Shown: positions 13,000-24,200 of the stretch, in pieces | Layout of the letters: each line of letters begins with the position of its first letter | Numbering within the stretch: position 1 is the stretch's first letter | Assembly: GCA_037953625.1 (NCBI GenBank) | Contig: CM075651.1 | Coordinates: forward strand, 162,635,501-162,699,500 | From: Crotalaria pallida | Taxonomy: Eukaryota > Streptophyta > Magnoliopsida > Fabales > Fabaceae | Length of the DNA stretch: 64,000 nt | Reading direction: 5' to 3' | Position numbers and translations under genes: made by a program | The notes under the pieces: model-generated | What the model was told of the DNA's origin: nothing | The model's input: the letters and a program-made list of their open reading frames with translations, nothing else | Databases searched by the model: none

Positions 13000-13370
13000 T
13001 CCTCGATGTCTTTTGAGGGAGTTCTTGCTAGGTCGATGGCAAACTCGCTTCTGGGTGTCAAGCTCCTAGTGAAAAATGTAATGCCAAGGGAGGTTCCAAT
13101 TCAACAACCTGGTTCTTGTCATAGATGAATCAAGCCAAGTAATCCTGGAAGGTCTCATCATGTATTTGAATCACCTCTCCTAACAAATGGATCGTTAAGG
13201 GTCGGATTTTGCTTATTGATAATGGAAGCATGAATACTTCTCTGAGCCGCTCTCATCTATCAATGAAGTTCAGTTTTAGAGTTTGAAACCAATTATTGAT
13301 TGGTCCTCTTAACGTTAGTGAGAAGGCTTTACACATCTTATATGTGCTACTGTGTTAAAAGGCTATGAAA
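13000..13370 (-). pseudogene. Ty3/gypsy gag remnant
   Basis: The minus strand from about 13345 reads MCKAFSLTLRGPINNWFQTL, the retrotransposon gag signature (K-x-F-x-x-T-L-R-G-P-x-x-x-W-F) of plant Ty3/gypsy elements, then hits stops and frameshifts. Further downstream, shifted frames keep gag-like RFIREVIQIHDETFQDYLA-type sequence. A decayed fragment with no linked pol or LTR. Confidence 0.65.
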
Positions 13371-13884
13371 ATTTGAAATCGAATGACGTGTTGTCGAAGA
13401 AGTTGAGCCATCATATTATATTCTCAATCTTTCATAGATAATTCCATATTTATTAAGGTCTAGATAAAATCTTATTGAGATTTTTTTTTTAAAATCTTAT
13501 TGAGATATTCTCTTAAACGTATCTCCAATAGAGTATTAACCAAAAATCTTTGATGATCGTTAATACTGGAATTAAACTAGTTGCGTGAGATAAAGAAATA
13601 AACACGAGTTGTTGTAAGACCTTTGTCGGAGATACATATTCCCATCTAGCATTTAAGTATAGTAGATTATTTTTTGAGACTTGTGTAATATTTTTATTTT
13701 AATTTTATCACTCCAACATCAATAACTAGTTCCATACATTTTTTTAATTTACTCAATAAAATTAATTTTCTTTATATTATCCAAACAAAATAAATTAACT
13801 CAAATTTATTTTTTAATTAAGAGACTTGAACACAAACAAATTATAATTTTCATATATTATAATTAGATAAAATTATAAGAGAAA

Positions 13885-14060
13885 ATAGATGATGCACCGT
13901 CAGTGTAAATGTTTTTTACACCATCAGTGCATCATATACCATCCATTCATGTGTTTATTATCGTTGACTTCCAGATAAAAGTAATACAAATAAAAGATGA
14001 ATAATGGATCAATGGTGTAAAAAACATTACATCGTCAATGCACACTATTAATCTCAAATT
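13885..14060. mobile_element. Small foldback MITE (GATGCACCGTCAGTGTAAA family)
   Basis: Ends contain GATGCACCGTCAGTGTAAA and, inverted, TTACATCGTCAATGCAC, around a short AT-rich core with CATTCATG and GTTGACTT. Relatives occur at about 20765-20930, 39785-39930 and 40750-40905. Confidence 0.6.
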
Positions 14061-14674
14061 ATAATGACAAATATAAATAATTATCTAATTTTTTCACTTA
14101 TGTGAAGCACCCTTACTAGTGTACTCATTAGTCATGAACCATAGTATTGTACTCCGATCTTTATTGTAAGGATCCTTTTTGTGAGTGAGAATGAGAGTTA
14201 TAAAAAGGACCAAGGGAGTATGTACTTTGTTGCACTCGAGAAAGAGTCAATAGGACAATAATATGCTCTATGATGATGGATAAACTCGAGTACTCAACAC
14301 ACATAATATACATTTCAATATTTCATGATACATTGCTTCCTTTCGAAGCCTACACTTTGACAGTGTAGCTATATTCCAGTCACGCTGTCTCTTTCACGTG
14401 CTTCACGAATCCAACTTAAACCACCATTTACTAACACCTCCCTCTCTCTCTCTCTCTTCGTTCTCTCCTACACTCCTACTACTACTTACTCTCAACAAGT
14501 CCCACATTTCTTCCACCTCAACACCCACCCATGTTATCATTTCTAACACCACACACCCTTTTGCATTTTCTCTAATTGCAATCTCATCCTCATCAAAATA
14601 TTCTTTTGGTTTTTTTTTAATTAAAAAATTATTGATATTACATATATTAATAATTTTTTTTGGTCTATTCTTCT
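14061..14674 (+). promoter_or_regulatory. Upstream and leader region of the hemerythrin-like gene
   Basis: A short palindromic element ending in GGGAGTATGT lies near 14150-14222. A pyrimidine-rich tract with (CT)n at 14440-14460 precedes the gene, as in many plant 5'UTRs. No unambiguous TATA box was assigned. Confidence 0.35.
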
Positions 14675-17600
14675 ATGGGGAACTGTATGCGCACACCTGA
14701 AAAATTAACGGCGGAGATTGTACCCCACGACGGAGCCACCAAGTACCCCGCCGTCCGATTACACGGCTCACCGGAAAGCGTTCTCTCTGCATACATTCGC
14801 TTCATGCTTCTCCATGAGGCTGCTCCCTGTGATTCCATTCCCACCTCCGGATTAACGCCGGCGCCAGTGAATAAACCGGCACCGGCGCGTGTCAGAGAGT
14901 CCCAACCACTGCTCCAGTTTAGACACGCGCGGTTCCAAAGTGGAATAGGAATGAGGACCGAGGAGGAGGGGGTAACGTCGGAGATAGTTATGAGAGAATC
15001 AACGACCGCGGCGCGTGGAGGAGGGTTGGGTCAGAAAACTCCGGTGTCGGGATCCCAAGACGCGCTGGTCAAGTTCATAGACGCGCGGTTCCCGAACCTG
15101 CCACCAGCGGCGGCCTCAACGATGGCTGCTGCGTCATCGGCGGAAGGGAGCGAGGAGGCTGCGGCGGCAACGTCGTTGGTGGCGAGGGTGATACGGTTGC
15201 AGCATAAGAGCATGACGTGGCACGTGGAGAGGATGGTGAGGTGGGGGGAGGATCTGGCGACACGTGGAGGAAGGAAGGGCGTAGATCCGAAGATGGGGAA
15301 TTGGAGGATGGAGATGACAAAGTTTGGGAGGAGCTACTCTCAGCTGTGGGAAGTGATGATGGAGCACGCCCAAATGGAGGAGAGGGTCCTCTTCCCTATT
15401 TTTGATAGGGCCGACAGAGGTATCAAAAATTTAGTCTTTTAAATTTTGGTTGAGTTTTTACGGCATCCATTAGCATTTAGCTTAATTATTTGTAATCTTA
15501 AATATCAAATTGAGCCCTATAAATATTGATATTAGTCCTTAATTTATGTTTTTTTTTTCTTTTGGTTTTGGTCTTCGCCATCGACATCAACTATTGTTTG
15601 GGATAATGCAAATTTAGTTTTGATTTTGATCCTCATATTTTTAATATTTGTAGTATGCAAGTTTGAGATGAAGTTTTATATTGGATAAGATAAAATAATT
15701 GAGAGAATTTATAAGCGGCAAAACCAATAAACAATTGTGTTAAACTTTAGTTTAAGATGTGATATCTATTAATGGCTCTTCATTCTCATGACATCGTTTA
15801 CATGTCCAGACAGCTCATATAAATATACTTCCTCCTGTCCATATTATAAGCACTATTTCTCTCTCACAAAAAGGGTGCTTATAACATGGACCAGAGTGAT
15901 TACCATTCTCAAATAAATACTTGCCTTACTTCCTTTGAATACTACTCCTACTACTAGTTACTTGTGATCGGTTTAGTTGTTTTGCTTTTGGTTTTTTTTC
16001 TTTCTTTCTAACATTAGCTTATTTGTGTTTTTATGAGGGAGGATGACAGCTGCTACTGTCCCAAGCTGTCATTGTGCATTTGTGTGCAAGTATTTATGTT
16101 TGTTTAGTCTGACCCCTTCAAATCAAATTTTATTCAAGTCATACATGTTTGTTGCCTTGTATTAAACTTGGGTTTTTATAATGTGTGGTCCATGGCACAC
16201 GCTAAGAATACATAAAAAAAATTGATTTGTGTAAGAAAATAACTCATAATAATGTTTTGGGATGTGACATTTTAAATTTTTCCATAAAAATCAACTCCTT
16301 AAAGGATGCTTAACATGTGTCATAGGATATGCATCAGAAAACTCAAACTAAATGCTACTCCCTCCTGTCCTATTTATAGGTCACATTATAGAAAGATTCT
16401 TTGGTCCTATTTATAAGTCACTTTGTATTTTCTAGGAGGCATTTATTGCTATTTTCTCTTATTTGCCCTTTGATCATTAATGTGAAGTAATACATTGTGA
16501 AGTTCCCAATGCAAGGTAAGAGGGTAAGTTTTTAATGTTGAAGTATTTTTTTAAAGTTTCAAGAAACTTAACTACCTCCTTGGTCTTTGTGATATGGTTA
16601 AGTATGCCCTTTGGTCCTATTTATAGGGCTCACTTAACCATATCACACAGACCAAGGAGGGTAGTTAGGTTTCTTGAAACTTTAAAAAAATACTTCAACA
16701 TTACAATCTTACCCTCTTAACTTGCATTGGGAATTTCACAATGTATTACTTCACATTAATGGGCAAAGGGCAAATAAGAGAAAATAGCAATAAATGTCTC
16801 CTAGAAAATACAAAGTGACTTATAAAATAGGACCAAAGAATCCTTCTAGAATGTGACTTATAAATAAGACCGGAGGGAGTAGTAATTTTGTCGAACTATG
16901 AATTTGTGGAGATGATAGAGTGCTTCCAGCAATCTATGTTAAGTTAGAGATATTAACTAACTTTGTATTAGGGGCAAAGAAAAAGAAAATTGGAATTTAA
17001 AGGAGATAGGAATACTGGAAGTTGTAGCGTTAATCATAGGAATTTGATGTTATGAAATAGTTTGCTTGGCTTTAAAGCAATGCTCCAAGGGTGCAAAATA
17101 ATCAACTATGAGGATGAATGCAGGGCTTTCTAAAGCTGCAAAAGAGGAACATGCTAGGGACCTACCTCTCATGAATGGAATCAAAGAAATCATCAAATCT
17201 GTCGAGGTTTTAGACTCAGGGAGCCTCAATTATAAAGAGACCTTGCATAATCTTTCTGACCGGCTCAAATCATTACAAGTAAGCAAAAAACTCCTAGGAA
17301 TTATTGTATTTGTGTTCATTTCTCTCAAAGTATCATCTAATGTTTCTTATTTTTTTGCAAGTTGCATTTTTTTAGACTAAACTATCACTTTAGTCCCTCA
17401 CTTTGTAATGAGCTTTCACTTTAACCCCTGATTTTTCAATAATTCCTCTTTAGTCCCTCACTTTGAAAAAAACTACTCACGTTAGTCCCTGACAACTTTC
17501 TCTGTTCGTAGACGTTAACGTCTTACGCACGTAGCCGTTAAAAACTACTAACGTTAACGTCTTACGCACGTAACGTCTTATGAACGGAGAAAGTTGTCAG

Positions 17601-18014
17601 GGACTAATGTGAGTAGCTTTTTTCAAAGTGAAGGAATAAGGAGGAATTATTGAAAAGTGAGGGACTAAAGTGACAGTTTAGTTTTTTTTTTTAATCATGA
17701 ATTTGAAATATGAATTAGAATGTTTTGGCCTTAACTTACTCTTACTGATTTGTGCATAGGGACAATGCAAGCAACACTTCATGGATGAAGAGGTGGAATT
17801 ACTTCCGTTAATGGAGGCAGTGGAGTTGAGCGAAGAGCAGGATAATCGTGCACTAGAGCAATGCTTTGATGTAATGCAAGGAACACATAGTCGTTTGTTA
17901 AAGTTTCTTATTGAAGGTCTTTCATCTAATGATGCTATGAAGTACTTAGACTTGATTAGCAAATATAGGGACAAAGAGAGAATGGAATCCATGCTCCGAA
18001 TGATCATCCAGTGA
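14675..18014 (+). CDS. Hemerythrin-like domain protein, complete, 3 exons, 384 aa
   Basis: Exons 14675-15419, 17124-17278 and 17760-18014, with GT/AG borders and phases that fit. The protein begins MGNCMRTPEKLTAEIVPHD; Gly2 and Cys4 make an N-myristoylation/palmitoylation signal, so plasma-membrane attachment is likely. I chose the MGNC start at 14675 over the in-frame Met at 14660. Candidate iron-binding residues of a four-helix hemerythrin fold are H177 and H183 (LQHKSMTWHVERM), H231 and E235 (EHAQMEERVLFPIF), H258 (EEHARD) and H306 with E310/E311 (QHFMDEEVELLP). Residues about 60-175 are low-complexity and Ala/Gly-rich. Plant homologues exist, but I know of no established function. The exon 1 codons are unusually GC-rich for this window. 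Both introns host foldback transposons, and the frame is intact. Confidence 0.9.
15835..15905. mobile_element. Very short CTCCT/Stowaway-like MITE in intron 1
   Basis: CTTCCTCCTGTCCATATTAT faces the inverted ATAACATGGACCAGAG about 30 bp away. A miniature palindrome typical of TA-targeting MITEs. Noncoding. Confidence 0.45.
16355..16882. mobile_element. Head-to-head pair of CTCCCTCC MITEs (520-bp palindrome) in intron 1
   Basis: TACTCCCTCCTGTCC at the left and GACCGGAGGGAGTA at the right bound a near-perfect inverted repeat with its centre near 16610-16625 (CCTTTGGTCCTATTTATAGG). Each half resembles the single copies at 46140-46412 and 60492-60786 (family B). TA-type target as in Stowaway elements. 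The transcript of this intron would fold into a long hairpin. Confidence 0.8.
17377..17681. mobile_element. Foldback element in intron 2 of the hemerythrin-like gene
   Basis: CTAAACTATCACTTTAGTCC at the left is mirrored by CTAAAGTGACAGTTTAG at the right. Internal GTCCCTGACAACTTTCTC also has its inverse, with two tandem CGTTAACGTCTTACGCACGT units in the centre. It starts about 100 bp after exon 2 and ends 78 bp before exon 3. Confidence 0.75.
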
Positions 18015-19142
18015 GACATCTTTTTCATGGGTCTAACCCCACACACACACAAGAATGAACTCTGAAGCTTAAATTGTCAATGTCAATATGTTTTTTTCTT
18101 TCTAAATGTAACCCAAGCACATGTGTTGGCTTTTCATACTTTGATCTGCATTGTGGGGTAGCTTCATCTCAATTCTCAAGCCTATCAGCCTAGCCTTTTT
18201 TTTTTTGGGTCAGGGTTTTTGACAAAGTAGGATTTTTTCTGTTATTCCTTTTTCACCTTTGTTAGTTTGGGTAAGATTGTCACGTACATGCTCCAAAAGA
18301 ATATGCAAGCAAGAATCTGTACCTGAATTTATTCATATGATATGGCATTGTTATTTTTGTTTTTTTTTTTTTTTTTTTTTTTTATAGGCATATGATATGG
18401 TATGGTAGTTATTAACAGTGTTTTAATTAGTCCTTTGCTTGACCCCCTAAAGTCGAAAATCCGATCCTTCTGCTACAAATCTTTGATGCTAAGCTTGAGT
18501 GTCCTGTTAATTAAACAGGGGTTGGCACATAGGATATTTAAGGATGGAAGAAGTCGCAAGTTGGGTTAGAAAATCTCTGTCTAGCAAGGCAAACGACAAT
18601 AGATGTCATTAACAATGAAAATATGATATATTTTACGTGTAAGGATGGCTTTTTACTAATTTCAATGCTTCATAGTACAGATATGATTTGTTAGTAGAAA
18701 TCTCGAATGAATTAGCAATAGCAAAGTTGCCACTATTTTATGGTCTTTGATAGAGCCATCCCAGCACTACCATCCTCTTTATCACACTTGATTCATCTCG
18801 AAGTTACGCTCGCTCTCTAATCCATCATCCATGATGTAGGAAAATTAGGGAGCAGAGAAGAGAATGAATTGGAAATTGGAATAAAGTATAACTTGAAATA
18901 TGGAAAGACTAATTATTTTTAAAACGTTTTTTTTTCTCCTTACAGATTATGGCAAATTATGTATAAGATTTATTTAAAAACATGGAGATTATTAATCAAC
19001 ATTCTAGCAATCTCATTTTTAAGAATTATTTAAATGTTATTGGTGAATAACATTGTGTGTTCTTACATTAGGCAAGGAAAATAAAGAAATGAACTCTATT
19101 TATAATAGATTCATCAACATATATGTTTATTCATGAGTAAGG

Positions 19143-19146
<4 letters not shown>
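18015..19146. other. Intergenic, 3'UTR plus AT-rich sequence
   Basis: Probably includes the hemerythrin-gene 3'UTR. A run of about 26 T lies at 18358-18383. Nothing else recognisable. Confidence 0.4.
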
Positions 19147-19175
<29 letters not shown>

Positions 19176-19178
<3 letters not shown>

Positions 19179-19650
19179 GGCTGCTAACATCCACCTATGT
19201 AGGAGGATTTTAGCAATGTCCACCAAAATATTTGGACAAAATTACCCTCCCTTTTATAACTTGAGTAACTTATTTTTTTAAGGGTGTTTATGTAATTAGA
19301 TTATTAATTAATTTTTTTAAAAAAAAAATCATCCCCCACCATCCGTTGATCACCATTGGCCGGCATTGACCGGCGTTGACCACCGGTGACCGGCGTTGAC
19401 CGCGACCGTTGACCGGCGTTGACCGCCGCCGTTGACCAGCGTTAACCGGCGTTGCCCGCCGCCGCCGCCGTTAAACCCTAAACCCTCCCTAAACCCTAAG
19501 ACCCTAAAGCCTCCCTAAACCCTAAACCCAAATTACAAAAATACCCTTAAAAATTAACCTATCCAAGTTAAAAGATGGAGGGTAATTTTATCCAAATATT
19601 TAGGTGGACATTGCTAAAATTCTCCCCACATTGGAGGATATTAGCATTCC

Positions 19651-19652
<2 letters not shown>
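19176..19652. mobile_element. (TA)n-flanked foldback element with telomere-like core
   Basis: Flanked on both sides by long (TA)n (19147-19175 and 19653-19701). The ends are inverted over about 90 bp (GGGGGCTGCTAACATCC; complement of the right end GGGGAATGCTAATATCC) and share TTTTAGCAATGTCCACC. The core has GTTGACCGGC-type units repeated about eight times at 19365-19460, followed by telomere-type CCCTAAA blocks at 19475-19530. No coding. It resembles elements that target TA microsatellites, such as Micron in rice. Confidence 0.75.
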
Positions 19653-19705
<53 letters not shown>

Positions 19706-20294
19706 TGATGAAAAGACAGATATGATTACTCATGATAAAAACTCCAATTAACTAGTGAAATAATTCATGTGTTCACTCTTCCTCACATTGATTTTGCAAA
19801 CTAACATTAACTTTAATTTCAACACATGATAGTGCCATCTTAACCAGCTTAATTAAGCTGCTATTAACAATTACAGCTCAATATTTGCCATCACGTCATT
19901 AGTATTACCTTCTATTCACCCTTTACAAGTTACAACCACACAATACTGCCACCGATTATATTTCACTATCACTTAGCACCATTCTACTCTTCAACTTTCA
20001 GTATTAGCAAACTGTCACCCTCATTTGAAAACTCACTGTTTTCTATTCAAATTTGATTGTTACCTTTAACCCTACTTTTTCTATGAACTCTGAACTTATT
20101 AGTTATTACTTATTACTAAGCTTTTACTCGAAATACGGTACTAGCTAATATTTTGCAAAGCTTTAGCAGGAAAAAAAAAAGGATTTAATTAGAAAGCATT
20201 TGTTAATGTAAGTATTTTTTACACGTCATGTATTATCATATCATTAAAAATTATTAGAGGCAATCCAACTTTATCCCTCAAAATCACTCATGCA

Positions 20295-20582
20295 CAGTGC
20301 TTCCTTCGGTCCTATTTACAAGACATTTTAGAGTTTTTTTATTTTGATCTTATTTATAAGACTCTATTTCAATTTTCAACAACATTTAGTTATTTTTTTT
20401 CATAAATACCCCTATTAAGTCAACACTTTTTAGAGTTCTAATAATAATTATAGGAATAATTTTGAAAAAGTATATCGATTTTCACATTTCCAATATCACT
20501 AATAAATTTGACCATTTTCTTTTATGGGAGTGAAAACCCCAACAAAATTTTATACTGTACTAAATAGGACAGAGGGTGTATT
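20295..20582. mobile_element. MITE, CTTCGGTCCTATTTACAAGA family
   Basis: Begins CTTCCTTCGGTCCTATTTAC and ends TAAATAGGACAGAGGG. It closely resembles 58523-58784 across the interior (CAACACTTTTTAGAGTTC; TTTTGAAAAAGTATATCGA). Confidence 0.65.
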
Positions 20583-20759
20583 ATTTTAGCTTTTATTTGA
20601 AAATCGGATTGATATTTAAATTGTTCAAGGTATTGATTCAAAATTCAATGGATGAATCACTCTCGAACCGGTCTTCATGTACTTATAATATATGTCTGTC
20701 CTCAATTAAGTAATGAAAACATCAAAAGTTTGAGCAATATAATATAAAAAAAAAAAAAG

Positions 20760-21110
20760 AAAATGGGCAATGTATCGACGGCGTAAATTTTTTTACACTC
20801 ATCATTATATCATTCATCATTCATCCGTTTATGGTTGTTAACTTTTAAATTAAAGAAATACAAATGAATGATGAATGATGGATTGATGGTGATTTTACAT
20901 CATCGTCGGTGCATACCCATCAATCTAAATAAAATTCAACAAACAAAGCTCAGTAGAGTTGGCAGAGAGATGAGTTCTTAACCATGATCACTGGTTTGAT
21001 CCCTGCCGTGGATATGGAGAAGACTTTATTGGTAGATGCAAAGTCCACTCCAACAATCTTTATGGTCGGATGGTTAATCTTCGGTTATAAGTGAGAAAAA
21101 CACTTGGTGC
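20760..21110. mobile_element. Small MITE followed by a tRNA-like SINE remnant
   Basis: 20765-20930 matches the CGTCGGTGCAT foldback family. From 20950, AGAGTTGGCAGAGAGATGAG and TGGTTTGATCCCTGCC resemble Pol III A and B boxes, as in legume tRNA-derived SINEs, followed by a GGTCGGATGGTTAATC tail. No tail duplication was identified, so the SINE call is tentative. Confidence 0.4.
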
Positions 21111-21244
21111 GGAAAAGAAAAATAATATAAAAAAATTCAAAAAGTAATTTTAAATAAGCGAAAAATTATTATAATGTGATGTGAAGGCGTGGCTTCCGAC
21201 TGGGATCGAAGCTCTGAGTCATAGCTGTGAGCTAATAACAATCA

Positions 21245-24200
21245 ATGGAGGAAGGCGTAAGGAGATGGGTGGTGGACATATCAAAGTGGGACCCACAGCC
21301 CTCTGACTTCTCTTTCGCCCTCTCCCTTCTTCCTCCCCATCAACACTCCTCTGTTACTAGGTCCGTCTGTTTCTTTACCCTCCTATTTTCACCCTCCCCC
21401 AATTTTTTTAGGTACCCTTAATTTAGTACTACCTTATTTATTTATTATTTATTTTTTTTTGAATTCAATTGATTTTTTGAATTAGCTTAGATTTTGTGCA
21501 ATTATAGGTTTATTAAATTGGAAGACAGGAAACGGGCACTTGTGAGCCGAATGCTTCAATATGGTCTCATATATGATCTTATGAAAATCCCTTTTCATCA
21601 TATCATTATTAATCGAACAATGGAAGGCAAACCATATTTGGTATGACTATTTCTTTCAAGTTCCAAATTGCAATGATTAATTATTTAAAAAAAAAAAAAA
21701 AAGTGAAGTACGAGTTAGTCTATGGTGTTTTTTCACTTTACCTATTTTTTTTTTTTTTTTTGTTTTTTTGCCCAACCGGTTCCCTAAGTACTACCTAGGT
21801 AGATCCGGATCCGACCCGAGTCGTGTGCCTGGCTATGGCAGGTGAGTCTACCAACATGAATTTTCTGCATTCACAAGGACTCGAACTCGAGACCTTGCTT
21901 AAGCGAGACCGAGCCGTTTACCACTCGTCCCCAACCCATGTTGGTTCTTTACCTATTTAGTTCTTGAAAATTTATAAATACACGTTTAGTCCCTCAAGAT
22001 TTTGGATGTACCAATTTGGTTCTTTAATATTTTCTTACAGACCAACTTGGTCTCTCATGTTTTAAAGACCAAATTGATACATCCGAAAAACTTGAAGGAT
22101 TAAATTATACTTCCGAAAATCTTGAAGGACTAAATTGTATAGTTACAAATTCTTAGGGACTAAGTTTGTACTGTGAAAAAATATTAGGGACTAAATTAAT
22201 ACTTCACCCTAAAAAAATAAAATGTCATTTGCTATGATATGCTGAATAAGTGAATAACAAATAACAAAATTTTGTTTTGTATAAATGGCTATAATGATGG
22301 TGATTCACTTAACTTAGCATTAGTATTGTGATCTCCACGAGTGAGCTCAGTTGGTTAAGTCGTCACGCCTGGGTTCAAACCCCCGAGGTGCTTGCTTATT
22401 GTGTGTTTCATTGCTTTAGCCTTATTAATTTTTTTTTTTGTCGTTTTATTTTTAGGAGTATGATAAATTTGGTTGCAGATTTCCTAATTTTAATTTCAAT
22501 GTATCCCATCATGGTGACTATGTGGCCATAGCATCTGAACCTGTATGCCTTGTGGGGTTAGACATTGTCTCCTATGATATACCTCGGGGAGAACCGGTTG
22601 CAGAATTCGTTGGGTTCTTCTCGTCATACTTTTCAAGTTTGGAATGGGATAACATAGTCAATGCTGGCACTCCAGATGATGTATTAATTGAGTTTTACAG
22701 GTATAATTATGTTCTATCCTTATACTATATTTTTGTCAAGGAAATAATTAAATTGGAAACAGTGCTTGCAATTCAGATTTAATTCCTCTTGACAGTAAAT
22801 GTTGATATTTTCCTGCTTCTAGTAATTTCTTTCTTGGTAGGCAGATGTCTTATCCTCTCACTAGGGGTATTTGACTATTTTCCCTCTATTTTCTCTAGAA
22901 AAGTTCCTTCTCTGTCATAAAAAAACAAAGACCTCTCCTTTGTGCATTTTCCAAAGGCAATCTTCTACAATTGACTTGCCTGTGGAAGTCCATGAAACTT
23001 CCTTGTATATTGGTTAAAAGAAACCACATGACAATATATGAATGATAAAAAGGTTGCCTAGGATGAGCACAGGCTTTACTTGAAACTTGAAAGCAGCTCA
23101 AGAAGTGACATTAGAACACTTCAGCGCGCTTGCCTAGCTTCATTCCAGAGAGCTGTTGTAGTCATGCCCTTTTTGCAAAGCCCAATATTTTTTAGATACT
23201 GTATGATTTTATGCTCCTAGCCTCCTATCCAATTTATAGCATGTTTGGTGACTGAATCAAAAAATCAATTCTGCCCCAAAATCACGTTAGAGTATAAGCA
23301 AATGTTAGTAGCGTTGGCATTCCATAATTGATTCTGAGGTAACTCACCGCAGAACCAAACATGCACTTAATTAATAAGAAATTATGAATTTATCTCTTTG
23401 GTAAAATATCGTAAAGTGGATGAACCTCAAGATCTTTTTGCTACATAATGTAGAGCCCAAGATGCTCTATGAAACTATTTAGTTTATATGTAGGGGTGGC
23501 AAATGGATGGATTGGATGGATTTAGATTTGGATCCTTATGGATGGATTTAAAAATATTCAACAAACTATTAAAATTCATTCCATCTTTCTTGAAATCATC
23601 CAAATTCATCCATATCCCAACTTAATGGATGGATTTCAATCCATCCATTGATCCATTTGAACGGATTGGATGGATGGATATCCAATCCATTTGGTTTTTT
23701 TTTTTTTATTTCATTTTTTTAATAAATAAATAATTCCAATGTGTAGATAATCTGGATCCCAAGGATTGTCGGGTGAGCCATGAGTGTCAAACTCAACAGC
23801 AACAATTTGGTAGGAACTATCGCACTTGCTATTGTTAAAAAGTCCAAAGCTTCCCCCATTATTACCCATGGGAAGATTAGGTGGTGCAAGAAAGAAGGTG
23901 AAACCATCATAAACAAGTTTTTGATTTGGCGCCACCATACCAAAGTTGAATGAAGTAACAAAGCTTGCTACTCTGTCACCGTCCCAAATGTGAACAGGGG
24001 CTGCATACAGAACTTTGCCAACAGACCACGTGATTGGCTGACCATTTTTTACAATTCAAAATGCTTGCTTATTTTCACAGTCAACAATTTTGACTTTTGG
24101 TTAGATCAAAGAAAAAACATGGTTTTCAAGTGATTCTTGGCAGTCGGTTGGACAAAAAATTTTATTTTAAATTTTTAAAAATTTTATCAAATTATTAAGT

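Noticed and set aside
15031..15405. Several overlapping open frames on both strands within hemerythrin exon 1
   Set aside because: They are shadows of a GC-rich real exon; no domain or codon evidence of their own.
22333..22400. Possible functional tRNA gene
   Set aside because: A- and B-box-like sequences exist but no acceptor stem or anticodon arm can be folded.
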